Shown: positions 25,223-33,002 of the stretch, in pieces
How the letters are laid out: the number at the start of each line of letters is the position of its first letter
How positions within the stretch are numbered: the stretch's first letter is position 1
From: an uncultured Bacilli bacterium
GTDB taxonomy: Bacteria; Bacillota_I; Bacilli_A; RF39; UBA660
Assembly: GCA_947589515.1 (NCBI GenBank)
Contig: CANQBE010000011.1
Location: forward strand, 1 to 33,889
Direction of reading: 5' to 3'
DNA length: 33,889 nucleotides
Notes under the pieces: model-generated
What the model was told of the DNA's origin: nothing
Database searches by the model: none
The model's input: only the letters and a program-made list of their open reading frames with translations
Translations under genes and position numbers: made by a program

Positions 25223-27352
25223 TTAACTCTCAGTAAAACGATGGACTACTACATCATAAGATATATTATTTACTGGGAGTGTTTGGCTTGCAACAATATC
25301 AAAAAACCTATATTTAGAATAATCTGTCTTATCCCTTATACTAAAATCATAGCTAGTTGTTACTATTTCTCCTTGGATAGTGCATTGATTATCAGAACAC
25401 AGAATATTTGAATTTAAACCACGATCATTGAAATCAGATAATACGTCATTGTCTTCCACTCCTGAGACATTAAATTCATAAGTTATAACATCACCTAGTT
25501 TAATATCATCCAAATAAAAGGAATATCTTAAAGTAGAATATGTACTAGTAGCAGCGTAACCTTTTATATCCTGTACCGTAAGTTTGATTGGGTGAGTATC
25601 TAATTTGATTAATTGAGGACCACTCCATTCACTCCTATTACCATTGCGAGAAACTGTTCTAAAAAAGATATAATTTATGCCCTCTTCATGCACTATTATA
25701 CTTGGAGAATCTGTTGTAACACTATCAGTGATACTAGCATCATCAGCAGGTACTGCACTTGTTGATTGAAGAATATATTCATAACCACTAATTCCACTTA
25801 ATGCTACACCTGGTTTTTGTGGATTTACACTAATAGTTGGTGCCAATGCTGTCCAACTATCTCCTCCACCTAATATCTCTGGTGCAGTTGGTCTTTGATT
25901 ATTTACAGTAATTTTATAATTTTTAATACTTCCACTTTGACTGGTTACAGCTATAATAAATTCCTGGATTCCCCATTTTATTTGTTGTTTTCCTAATCCA
26001 CTAATATGAGATACAGAACTCGTCATTACTGCATTAATTTCAATACTAGTTTCTTCTGTAGTTACTTGATATTCCAAAGTATCTGAAGCAAATTGTGGAA
26101 CTAACGCATATCCATCTACACTTAAACTCTCTAATGTATTAGTAGTATCCCTTTGTCTTATAATGGTAACCGTATATACTCTTGTAGTTTGATCTTCTGC
26201 TGTTACAGTGATAACAAATTCATTATTTCCTACTGTTAACTCTTTATTTCCTTCAATAACAACTTCTTGCACTTCCTCCGCTTTTTCTACTGTAAGGGAT
26301 ACACTAGTCGTTTCATAAGGTACTTCTACAGAATATTTAGTGATACTATTGTCATAACTTGGATTTAATTGATATCCTTCTACTTGAATATTTTTTAAGT
26401 TTAAATTGCTTGATTTATTACGAACTACTCTTAAAATATATTCTTTAGTTTGTTCTTTGTTACTACTGGTGACTACTGCTGTATAAAAATTTTCTCCAAC
26501 TTTTAAAGAATAACTACTTCCTTCCCTTGGACTAACCTCTACAGTTGCATCTGGATTAGTTGGAATGACATTAATATCGATATCATGAACTTCATTTGGT
26601 ACTGTTAAAGTATATTGATACATTTCACTTTCTACTGTTACTTTCTCAAATAAATACTTCTCTGGATTGGCCATTATTCTCTCAATTCTTATATCATCTG
26701 GTGTTGTTGCATCTGTTGATGCCATACTACGATTACTATTAGCATAGACATTAATGCGAATCGAACCACTTTTTCCCATGTATTGATCATCAGACCAATC
26801 TATGCCTTCTTTAATCCACATTCTAACTCTAAATTTCTTTTCATATCCCCTTGTATTTTTTAAGATTGTCTCTTGATAAAGGGTTTTTCCACTTACATTT
26901 TCAATTTTTGTTTCTAAATATTCATCTAATGTTTTTACACTTCCATCATCATTAAGACTATTTGCTACTGCTACTTCTTCCCCATTGGTAATATCAGTCA
27001 TATATAATTTAATAGCATTGAATGGTAACGTACTTCCATCTACTGGCTGGGCTACTACTTCATATTCTAAATCGCTTCTAGATAAATTACTATCAATTCT
27101 AAAATCAAAGTAATTTCCTTCCTTTTCTAAAGTTTTTCCATTTTTATCACTCATTGGGAAAGCATCTTCAATATGAATTCCATTTCCTAATTCTTCATCT
27201 TCCATATAAATAAAAGTAATATCTCCTATTTTAATACTACTTTCGGTACTACCTTCTTTTACATAACGAAAAAAAGAGTAACTACCGCCTAATGTTACAA
27301 CTAACAATAATAAAATTCCTAGCGTGAAAATTACTGTTTTCTTTTTTTTCAT
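25223..27352 (-). CDS. SipW/TasA-type surface protein with cadherin-like repeats (expression copy M)
   Basis: 709 aa from ATG 27352 (AGGAG 6 nt upstream). Residues 1-30 are a basic and hydrophobic signal ending LGGSYSFFRY, SipW-type in look, followed by a TasA/camelysin-like domain to about 205. Then come three cadherin-like beta-sandwich repeats (about 220-312, 315-400, 403-487), each ending in a strand like KEYILRVVR, RVYTVTIIR or KNYKITVNN. An Ig-like module follows (490-586: GGGDSWTALAPTISV to SGPQLIKLD), then a C-terminal module of about 120 residues with two Cys (CSDNQC). The LIK joint (581-583) is shared with C1-C3. No LPxTG or second TM was seen. Promoter with operators at 27399-27442. 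Confidence 0.85.
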   Translation of the reverse strand: MKKKKTVIFTLGILLLLVVTLGGSYSFFRYVKEGSTESSIKIGDITFIYMEDEELGNGIHIEDAFPMSDKNGKTLEKEGNYFDFRIDSNLSRSDLEYEVVAQPVDGSTLPFNAIKLYMTDITNGEEVAVANSLNDDGSVKTLDEYLETKIENVSGKTLYQETILKNTRGYEKKFRVRMWIKEGIDWSDDQYMGKSGSIRINVYANSNRSMASTDATTPDDIRIERIMANPEKYLFEKVTVESEMYQYTLTVPNEVHDIDINVIPTNPDATVEVSPREGSSYSLKVGENFYTAVVTSSNKEQTKEYILRVVRNKSSNLNLKNIQVEGYQLNPSYDNSITKYSVEVPYETTSVSLTVEKAEEVQEVVIEGNKELTVGNNEFVITVTAEDQTTRVYTVTIIRQRDTTNTLESLSVDGYALVPQFASDTLEYQVTTEETSIEINAVMTSSVSHISGLGKQQIKWGIQEFIIAVTSQSGSIKNYKITVNNQRPTAPEILGGGDSWTALAPTISVNPQKPGVALSGISGYEYILQSTSAVPADDASITDSVTTDSPSIIVHEEGINYIFFRTVSRNGNRSEWSGPQLIKLDTHPIKLTVQDIKGYAATSTYSTLRYSFYLDDIKLGDVITYEFNVSGVEDNDVLSDFNDRGLNSNILCSDNQCTIQGEIVTTSYDFSIRDKTDYSKYRFFDIVASQTLPVNNISYDVVVHRFTES
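25601..25614 (-). repeat. LIK joint inside the surface protein gene
   Basis: On the minus strand AATTAATCAAATTA, encoding L581-I-K-L of the surface protein in the same reading frame as the joints of C1, C2 and C3. It is in inverted orientation to C3 (24235-24248) and C1, and in direct orientation to C2. Confidence 0.75.
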
Positions 27353-27398
27353 AAATAGCTCCTGCATTATATTCTTTCCAATTATCCTATTAATATAA

Positions 27399-27427
27399 AT
27401 TATAGTGCAATTTGAGCCAAAAATCAA
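27399..27427 (-). promoter_or_regulatory. promoter of the surface protein gene
   Basis: On the minus strand TTGATT (27422-27427) and TATAAT (27399-27404) with 17 nt between. One operator-like palindrome fills the spacer exactly and a perfect one lies just upstream of the -35, so repression by occlusion is likely. Confidence 0.8.
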
Positions 27428-27442
27428 TAGTGCAATTTGCAC
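27405..27442. promoter_or_regulatory. paired operators GTGCAA-N-TTGCAC
   Basis: A perfect 13-bp palindrome (27430-27442, GTGCAATTTGCAC on the plus strand) and a copy with 11 of 13 bases identical (27405-27417, GTGCAATTTGAGC) lie 25 bp apart, centre to centre. They sit between the divergent XRE regulator gene and the surface protein gene. The half-site GTGCAA and the placement fit binding by the XRE protein. Confidence 0.7.
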
Positions 27443-27469
27443 CATATAAAATTATAAATAGGTGATTTT

Positions 27470-27706
27470 ATGCGGTTAAAAGATCTAAGAGAAGATTACG
27501 ATTTAAGACAAAAAGATATTGCCAAAATTTTAAATATTGCAGAAAGAACATATTCAGGATATGAAACAGAAACTAGATGGATTCCAAAAGATATTCTAAT
27601 TCACTTAGCAAAACTTTACCACACTTCAACAGATTATATACTAGGGCTTACTGATGTTAGAACCCCTTATCCAAAAAAGAAGAAAAAAAAGAAAATTCCA
27701 TCTTAA
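27470..27706 (+). CDS. XRE-family transcriptional regulator
   Basis: 78 aa with one Cro/C1-type helix-turn-helix: LKDLREDYDLRQKDIAKIL, then ERTYSGYETETRWIPKDILI and LAKLYHTSTDYILGLTD, ending in a very basic tail of seven consecutive lysines. AGGTGA precedes the ATG at 27470. It is divergent from the surface protein gene and separated by 117 bp holding the paired palindromes, so it most likely controls that gene and itself. I found no convincing separate promoter for it. Confidence 0.9.
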   Translation: MRLKDLREDYDLRQKDIAKILNIAERTYSGYETETRWIPKDILIHLAKLYHTSTDYILGLTDVRTPYPKKKKKKKIPS

Positions 27707-27719
27707 TATCAGTGAAAAT

Positions 27720-27754
27720 TAAAAAAGTTGTTAACCTTTGATTTGTTAACAACT
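27720..27754. terminator. bidirectional terminator between the XRE gene and spo0A
   Basis: AGTTGTTAAC (27726-27735) and GTTAACAACT (27745-27754), perfect 10-bp stem with 9-nt loop. On the minus strand six T follow directly (spo0A); on the plus strand a weaker AAAATACTTTTT follows (XRE gene). Confidence 0.8.
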
Positions 27755-27773
27755 AAAATACTTTTTAAAATTT

Positions 27774-28547
27774 CTATTTCGTATAATTTTTTTGAAATTC
27801 TAATCTTAATTTATCAGCTACTGTCACAATAAACTCTGAATTAGTTGGTTTAGCCTTATCTATATCAACGCTATGACCAAAAATTTCTTCCATTAAATCC
27901 CAATCACCACGATTCCAACTAACTTCAATTGCATGACGAATGGCTCTCTCAACACGAGATACAGTAGTATCAAATTTACTAGCAATATCAGGGTATAATT
28001 CTTTAGTAATTCCCCCAATAACCTCAGGTTTTTCATAAAGAATTGAAATCCCTTCTCGAATATATTGATAACCTTTAATATGAGAAGGAATACCTAATTC
28101 ATGTAGAATTTTAGTAATAGAAATTTGTAAGTTATTATGATAAATATCAATGGAAGTATTATTATAATTCCTATTTTCCCTACATTCTTCAATTCTTCTC
28201 TCTAAATCAATTAATTCAAATGGTTTTAGAATAAAGTAATTAACTCCCAACTCAGAAACTTTACGAATCATATCTTGAGCATTATAAGAAGTTAAAACAA
28301 TAACTTTTTTATCGATATTTTCTCTTCTTAACTCTTCTAATACTGTTAATCCATCTTTCTTAGGCATAATCAAATCTAAAACAATGACATCATAATCTTT
28401 TTCACAAGTTTTAGCAAGTTGAATTCCTTTTTCTCCATCATTTGCTTCTAATACAATTTCAATACTAGCGTGATTATAAAAGTACTCCTTAATCATGCTT
28501 ACTAACTCGATGTTATCATCGATCATAAGTACTCTGATTTTTTCCAT
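27774..28547 (-). CDS. spo0A: sporulation transcription factor Spo0A
   Basis: 257 aa from ATG 28547 (AAAGGAG upstream; an in-frame Met further up lacks a site). The N-terminal receiver (1 to about 125) has the acidic pair in MIDDN, the phospho-acceptor Asp in VIVLDLIMP, Thr/Ser in LTSYN and the Lys of ILKPF. The C-terminal Spo0A DNA-binding domain is recognised by [20 protein letters not shown], the recognition helix region [20 protein letters not shown] and PTNSEFI. In spore formers the phosphorylated protein starts sporulation by binding 0A boxes; one such box lies upstream at 28638. No spoIVB or other sporulation gene is in view. Confidence 0.95.
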   Translation of the reverse strand: MEKIRVLMIDDNIELVSMIKEYFYNHASIEIVLEANDGEKGIQLAKTCEKDYDVIVLDLIMPKKDGLTVLEELRRENIDKKVIVLTSYNAQDMIRKVSELGVNYFILKPFELIDLERRIEECRENRNYNNTSIDIYHNNLQISITKILHELGIPSHIKGYQYIREGISILYEKPEVIGGITKELYPDIASKFDTTVSRVERAIRHAIEVSWNRGDWDLMEEIFGHSVDIDKAKPTNSEFIVTVADKLRLEFQKNYTK

Positions 28548-28610
28548 ATTTTCTCCTTTCGTACTCCACGCAAGTATCATTATATAATAATTTCCAACAA
28601 AATGATACAG

Positions 28611-28644
28611 CAAATATTGACAAGATATGTCAACATTTGTCGAA
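28611..28644. promoter_or_regulatory. palindrome with 0A box upstream of spo0A
   Basis: CAAATATTGACA (28611-28622) and TGTCAACATTTG (28628-28639) form a 12-bp inverted repeat (one G-T pair as RNA) with a 5-nt loop. Overlapping its right end is TGTCGAA (28638-28644, plus strand), the exact Spo0A box consensus; both TGTCAA half-sites of the palindrome resemble it with one change. It can be an autoregulatory site, or a hairpin ending the tpiA operon, although no U-tract follows. Confidence 0.45.
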
Positions 28645-28650
28645 TTGAAT

Positions 28651-28818
28651 CTACTTATTGCTTAAACTAGAAATAGCATAATAAGCAACAGCTAATAAGA
28701 TGCCAAAAATAATAATCCAAAAGAAAGGTTCCGTATAATTATCCATGACAAATTTATAAAATTTATCACTCAATTGTGTAATCTTATCCCAAAGATCTGT
28801 AAAAATACTTAATATCAT
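28651..28818 (-). CDS. small single-span membrane protein, 55 aa
   Basis: ATG at 28818 overlaps the tpiA stop by 4 nt (ATGA) and GAGGTGG lies 4 nt before it; TAG at 28651-28653. The product begins [20 protein letters not shown], has one membrane segment about residues 33-51 ([19 protein letters not shown]) and ends SLSNK. Coupling to tpiA suggests that it is really made. I do not recognise a family. Confidence 0.7.
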   Translation of the reverse strand: MILSIFTDLWDKITQLSDKFYKFVMDNYTEPFFWIIIFGILLAVAYYAISSLSNK

Positions 28819-29492
28819 TTTACCACCTCTATTATTTTCTTTAATTGATTAATTTCTAAACTAGCACTACCAACTAAATAACCATTTAACATAGGAATAG
28901 TTTCTAAGATAGAAATAGTCTCTTGATTAACACTACCTCCATAAAGAATCGTTGGTATGGTACCTAGTACTTCATTACATATAGTTTGTATCCATTCAAT
29001 AATATCTATTAACTTGTTTCTATTAGGAATATCCCCACTTTGAATAGCCCAAACTGGTTCATAAGCAATAATAACAGCATCAGATTTAATATCTTTTAGT
29101 CCTTCTACTAATTCTTGTTTTAGAATCGCTTTAATATCAGGTTCCTCTTTGCATCTTTCACCAATACATAAAATAGGATAAATATCATTTTGAAGAAGTT
29201 TTTTAATTTTATCATTAATAACGCTATTTGTTTCATGATATTGTTCTCTATCATCAGAATGCCCTACAATACAATAATGAATAGGTAAATTTTTCAAATT
29301 TTTAATTTTATTACTATCAATATTTTGACAACCTAATAAATAATTAGTGCCTTTAAAATAAGAAAGTTGATAATCATTAGGGCAAATAACCAATTGGATA
29401 TTAGGATAGGATAAATGATTTAATTCTTGAATATAAGTAGACAATTGACAAATAGGAATACCAGCTTTGTGATTACTGATTATCCACTTCAT
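28815..29492 (-). CDS. tpiA: triosephosphate isomerase (short, divergent)
   Basis: Interconverts dihydroxyacetone phosphate and glyceraldehyde-3-phosphate. 225 aa, about 25 shorter than usual. Catalytic residues are kept: N7 and K9 (SNHKAG, where most have NWK), H78 (IVGHSD), E145 (AYEPVWAI) and the phosphate-binding YGGSV and VGSAS. The start overlaps the end of the glycosyltransferase gene by 20 nt and the stop overlaps the small membrane-protein start. Sequence divergence is clear but the active site argues for function. Confidence 0.93.
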   Translation of the reverse strand: MKWIISNHKAGIPICQLSTYIQELNHLSYPNIQLVICPNDYQLSYFKGTNYLLGCQNIDSNKIKNLKNLPIHYCIVGHSDDREQYHETNSVINDKIKKLLQNDIYPILCIGERCKEEPDIKAILKQELVEGLKDIKSDAVIIAYEPVWAIQSGDIPNRNKLIDIIEWIQTICNEVLGTIPTILYGGSVNQETISILETIPMLNGYLVGSASLEINQLKKIIEVVK

Positions 29493-30717
29493 CTTTATTA
29501 CCTTTTACCTTATCTACCAATTTTCCTATAAGTCCCAAATGATTTTTCTTATTTTCGATAGCCTGATAATATACATCTAGTACAGATTGAGCAAAATATT
29601 TTGAACTATACCGTTCTGAATTAATTCTAGCCTGTTTAGATAATCGATTTAATTCTTCTTTATTTTGATATAATTCAGAAATGATTTCTTTACATTTCTT
29701 TTTGGTTTTGAATATTTTCCCATTCAGTCCATCCACTACAACACTTCGAAAACTTTCATCATCAATACAAATAGGGGGAATACCAGAAGCCATGGCTTCA
29801 ATTACCGTTAATCCCTGTGTCTCAGTAGTAGAAGCAGTTAAAAAGATATTGGATAAATGATAATAATAAGGAACTTCTTCCCAAGCCACTTTCCCTGTCA
29901 TAATAATATGATCCTCTATTTGATATTGAATCGCTAATTGCTGATATTCTTGAAAATCAGGACCATCTCCGACAATTAATAATTTCAAATTTGAATATTG
30001 AGGAACTAAATCTTTCATAATATCCAAAAGATAAACAACATTCTTTTCTTGAGCCAATCTTCCAATAAAGATAGCTACAAAATCATCTTTTTTTAATTTT
30101 AATTTTCTACGCAAAGATGCTAATTTTTTAGAGTCAATCTGTTCCAAATAAAATCTTTCTAATTCAATTCCAGTTGGAATAATATGGATATTGCGATCTA
30201 CTTGATATTTCTCTTTAAATAAATCATAAGCCTTCTTAGTAGGAACAATTAACTCGGTAGCCGTTTTATCGCAATAAAACAAAGTAAGATATTCAACTAT
30301 TTTTTTACTAGATTTATCAAAATAACCCTTCGTAATATAGTGTGTATAATCTTCATACATCGTATGATAAGTATGAACAAGGGGAATATCTAATTGATAA
30401 GCAATCAGTCTCGCAAAAGTTCCTATCGCAAATTCTGTTTGTGAATGAATCACATCTAAATTCCAACTTTTAATTTTATTGACTGCTCTCAATGGATAAA
30501 CAGAAGTAAGTCTAGAATCATAAATACCCGTAGGAATTCCTGGTACTTTTAAAACATGTTCTTTTTCATCATATTCATAATGAAAACTTTCTAAGTTGGC
30601 CGTTACGACATATACCTCATGTCCTAATTTTTCCAAACCCTTTTTTAACATGATTTCACTAGTTACTAAACCACTAATATAAGGAGTATAAGTTTCGGTA
30701 AAAATTCCAATTCTCAT
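29473..30717 (-). CDS. GT4 glycosyltransferase, probable diacylglycerol glucosyltransferase
   Basis: 414 aa, GT-B fold, retaining GT4. The N-terminus MRIGIFTETYTPYISGLVTS is the acceptor-side glycine-rich loop; HTYHTMYEDYTHYIT and VPTKKAYDLFKEKYQV follow. The donor domain has IPTGIELERF, IGRLAQEKNVVYLLDI and the E-X7-E motif in ETQGLTVIEAMASGIPP. This pattern fits 1,2-diacylglycerol 3-alpha-glucosyltransferases that make membrane glycolipids and lipoteichoic acid anchors; substrate is inferred. It starts in a 4-nt overlap (ATGA) with the UPF0104 membrane-protein gene. Confidence 0.88.
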   Translation of the reverse strand: MRIGIFTETYTPYISGLVTSEIMLKKGLEKLGHEVYVVTANLESFHYEYDEKEHVLKVPGIPTGIYDSRLTSVYPLRAVNKIKSWNLDVIHSQTEFAIGTFARLIAYQLDIPLVHTYHTMYEDYTHYITKGYFDKSSKKIVEYLTLFYCDKTATELIVPTKKAYDLFKEKYQVDRNIHIIPTGIELERFYLEQIDSKKLASLRRKLKLKKDDFVAIFIGRLAQEKNVVYLLDIMKDLVPQYSNLKLLIVGDGPDFQEYQQLAIQYQIEDHIIMTGKVAWEEVPYYYHLSNIFLTASTTETQGLTVIEAMASGIPPICIDDESFRSVVVDGLNGKIFKTKKKCKEIISELYQNKEELNRLSKQARINSERYSSKYFAQSVLDVYYQAIENKKNHLGLIGKLVDKVKGNKDEVDNQ

Positions 30718-31730
30718 GATTCATCGCTTCCTTTAATTCTTGTATTAAATAAAACTGCACCTAATATCATTGGTATATAATAGGAAATAGTTCTCCAAAT
30801 CAGAAGAGAAGCTTTCACTAAAGCACCTTTGATAAAATTACCAAAAAATCTTAAATATCCATATTCAATTCCCCCACTAGCACCAGGAATAGGTACAAAA
30901 GATCCCATAATAAGTACATAAGCAGAAGAACAGATTGCTTCTAATGGTGTGATAGTAATTGGATCCTTCGTTAAAGCCAAAATAACGAAATAAGGCATCA
31001 CATAAAGCAATACTAAATATAACGCATTATAAAGGAATGTTCGAAAACACAGCATTTTATTCTGCTTCAGATAAGTAGCACCTTCATGAAAATCATCGAC
31101 TTTTTCATGCCATGAATTTAATATTTTTTCTTTATCTTTCACTAATTTTATTTTACTTAGAATCAAAATTCCTTTTTCAATCATAAAATGATTAAAACGA
31201 TTACTAAAACTAATAATAAATAAGAAAATCATAACTAAGGTATTCATCATAAAACCAATGGTAACCAAATGTTTTAATAACACTACTTTTTCAAACAACG
31301 AAAAATAAAAATTAATTCCCAGCGCAACTAATCCTAAAACAACCAATGCCGCCTGATAAATAATAAAATTTTGAATAATGATGTTTGTGGCTTTTGTTAG
31401 ACGAACACCATCCTTTTTTAACATATAAATCTGCATAGGTTGCCCACCAGAAGAAAAAGGAGTGATACCATTAAAAAATTTAGTAATTAAAAGCATTTTA
31501 TAAGATTGTTTAAAAGAATAATTATATTGATACTCTTGAATAATTTCTTGATAGGCCCTTGCCTCAAAACCAAGTCCTACAAAATAGCATAGCAAAGCTA
31601 TGAAAATCCAGAATAGATTTGCACTTGCTAAAGTTTCCGTAATATTCAAAAAATCATCTTTCAAAACACATATTAATACCACAAAAGTAATAATAAATAA
31701 GATAATGCTATTTTTTTTGAAATTTTTCAT
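30714..31730 (-). CDS. UPF0104 / MprF-like integral membrane protein
   Basis: 338 aa with about eight hydrophobic spans, cytoplasmic start MKNFKKNSIILFIITF. Conserved motifs of the lysylphosphatidylglycerol-synthase membrane region (UPF0104) are visible: NGITPFSSGGQPMQIYML and PIPGASGGIEYGYLRFFG. Such proteins are lipid or glycolipid flippases by inference. The 4-nt overlap with the GT4 gene suggests that it handles the glycolipid made by that enzyme. It follows pgk by 12 nt. Confidence 0.85.
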   Translation of the reverse strand: MKNFKKNSIILFIITFVVLICVLKDDFLNITETLASANLFWIFIALLCYFVGLGFEARAYQEIIQEYQYNYSFKQSYKMLLITKFFNGITPFSSGGQPMQIYMLKKDGVRLTKATNIIIQNFIIYQAALVVLGLVALGINFYFSLFEKVVLLKHLVTIGFMMNTLVMIFLFIISFSNRFNHFMIEKGILILSKIKLVKDKEKILNSWHEKVDDFHEGATYLKQNKMLCFRTFLYNALYLVLLYVMPYFVILALTKDPITITPLEAICSSAYVLIMGSFVPIPGASGGIEYGYLRFFGNFIKGALVKASLLIWRTISYYIPMILGAVLFNTRIKGSDES

Positions 31731-31742
31731 ATAAACTCCTTG

Positions 31743-32918
31743 TTACTGTTCTTGAATAACTTCCAATCCAGGTAATTTTTTTCCTTCTAAATATTCTAAA
31801 GTAGCCCCTCCCCCAGTAGAAGCATGAGAGATTTTGTCTTTAAATCCTAATTGTTCACAAAGGGCAACAATATCACCACCACCTAAAATCGTATAAATGG
31901 ATAAATCTGTTAAAAACTTTAATATTTCTCTAGAAGAAACTTGATATTTTTCAATCTCATAATATCCTAAAGGTCCATTCCATACTACTGTTTTAGCTTT
32001 TTGTAAGATTTGTTTCATGGCATCTACTGTCTGCATTCCTAAATCTAAACCAATATCATCTGATTCAAAATCTTTAATATTCTTAGTTTGACTAAAAGAA
32101 TCTTTATCCATTGTTTTAGAAACCACTACATCTTCTGGCAATATAATTTTATGAGGATATTTTTCTAACATTTCTTTACAAAAAGAAAGATAATCCTCTT
32201 CTACTAAAGATTTCCCAACTTCTAAATTTTTGGCTTTTAAAAAAGTAAAAGCCATAGCACCACCAATTAAAATTTGATCTGCCTGATTCACTAAATTTTG
32301 AATTACACCTATTTTATCAGATACTTTAGCACCACCTAAAATAACGACATATGGTCTTTCTGGATGATTTAAAGTAGAGAGCACTTTTAACTCTTTTTCT
32401 ACTAAAAAACCAATTCCACTAGGTAAAAAAGAAGCAATTCCCACATTAGAAGCATGATTTCTATGAATAGTACCGAAAGCATCATTAATAAAAATATCCC
32501 CTAAAGAAGCCCAATACTTTCCTAATTCCTGGTTATTAGAACTTTCTTTTTTACCATCTAAATCTTCATAACGAGTATTTTCAAGTAACACAACATCCTG
32601 TTCTTTCATCGTAGAAATGATACTTTCTGCACCTCTAGTTTGAGGAAAAAAAATAACATTTTGATTTAATAGTTGACTTAAACGATTTGCAACTGGTTTT
32701 AAACTATTTTTGACCAAATCATCTTTTTCTTTAATTCTTCCTAAGTGAGATAATAAAATAACTTTAGCATGATGATCTATGGCATATTGAATGGTTTTTA
32801 AACTCTCTCTAATTCTAGTATCATCAATAATAATTCCATCTTGAATAGGTACATTAAAATCACAGCGAATGATAACTTTTTTACCTTTTAATTCAAAATC
32901 TTCAATTGTTTTTTTCAT
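31743..32918 (-). CDS. pgk: phosphoglycerate kinase
   Basis: Makes ATP from 1,3-bisphosphoglycerate in glycolysis. 391 aa, normal length. Substrate-side residues are seen in VIIRCDFNVP and LLSHLGR; the hinge and nucleotide side in VVILGGAKVSDK, VWNGPLGYYE (most have NGPMGVFE) and TILGGGDIVA, with the ending STGGGATLEYLEGKKLPG. First gene of the pgk-UPF0104-GT4-tpiA operon, with its own promoter at 32942. GAPDH is not in the window. Confidence 0.97.
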   Translation of the reverse strand: MKKTIEDFELKGKKVIIRCDFNVPIQDGIIIDDTRIRESLKTIQYAIDHHAKVILLSHLGRIKEKDDLVKNSLKPVANRLSQLLNQNVIFFPQTRGAESIISTMKEQDVVLLENTRYEDLDGKKESSNNQELGKYWASLGDIFINDAFGTIHRNHASNVGIASFLPSGIGFLVEKELKVLSTLNHPERPYVVILGGAKVSDKIGVIQNLVNQADQILIGGAMAFTFLKAKNLEVGKSLVEEDYLSFCKEMLEKYPHKIILPEDVVVSKTMDKDSFSQTKNIKDFESDDIGLDLGMQTVDAMKQILQKAKTVVWNGPLGYYEIEKYQVSSREILKFLTDLSIYTILGGGDIVALCEQLGFKDKISHASTGGGATLEYLEGKKLPGLEVIQEQ

Positions 32919-32941
32919 GATATCACCATTTTCCTATAATC

Positions 32942-32970
32942 ATTATAACATAGTTTAAAAAGAAAAAAAG
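32942..32970 (-). promoter_or_regulatory. extended -10 promoter of pgk
   Basis: On the minus strand TATAAT (32942-32947) is preceded by TGT, giving TGTTATAAT. The -35 zone (about 32965-32970) is only T-rich and overlaps the terminator of the upstream gene. Expected start about 32935, leaving a short leader before ATG 32918. Confidence 0.6.
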
Positions 32971-32984
32971 AGAAAACATTCTCT
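32955..32984 (-). terminator. intrinsic terminator after the right-edge glycine-rich gene
   Basis: AGAGAA (32979-32984 read on the minus strand) and TTCTCT (32969-32974) form a 6-bp stem with a 4-nt loop, followed by a T-rich tract with one C. It ends transcription from the gene stopping at 33003 just ahead of the pgk promoter. Confidence 0.7.
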
Positions 32985-33002
32985 TAATCATTACATTGAA
33001 AT

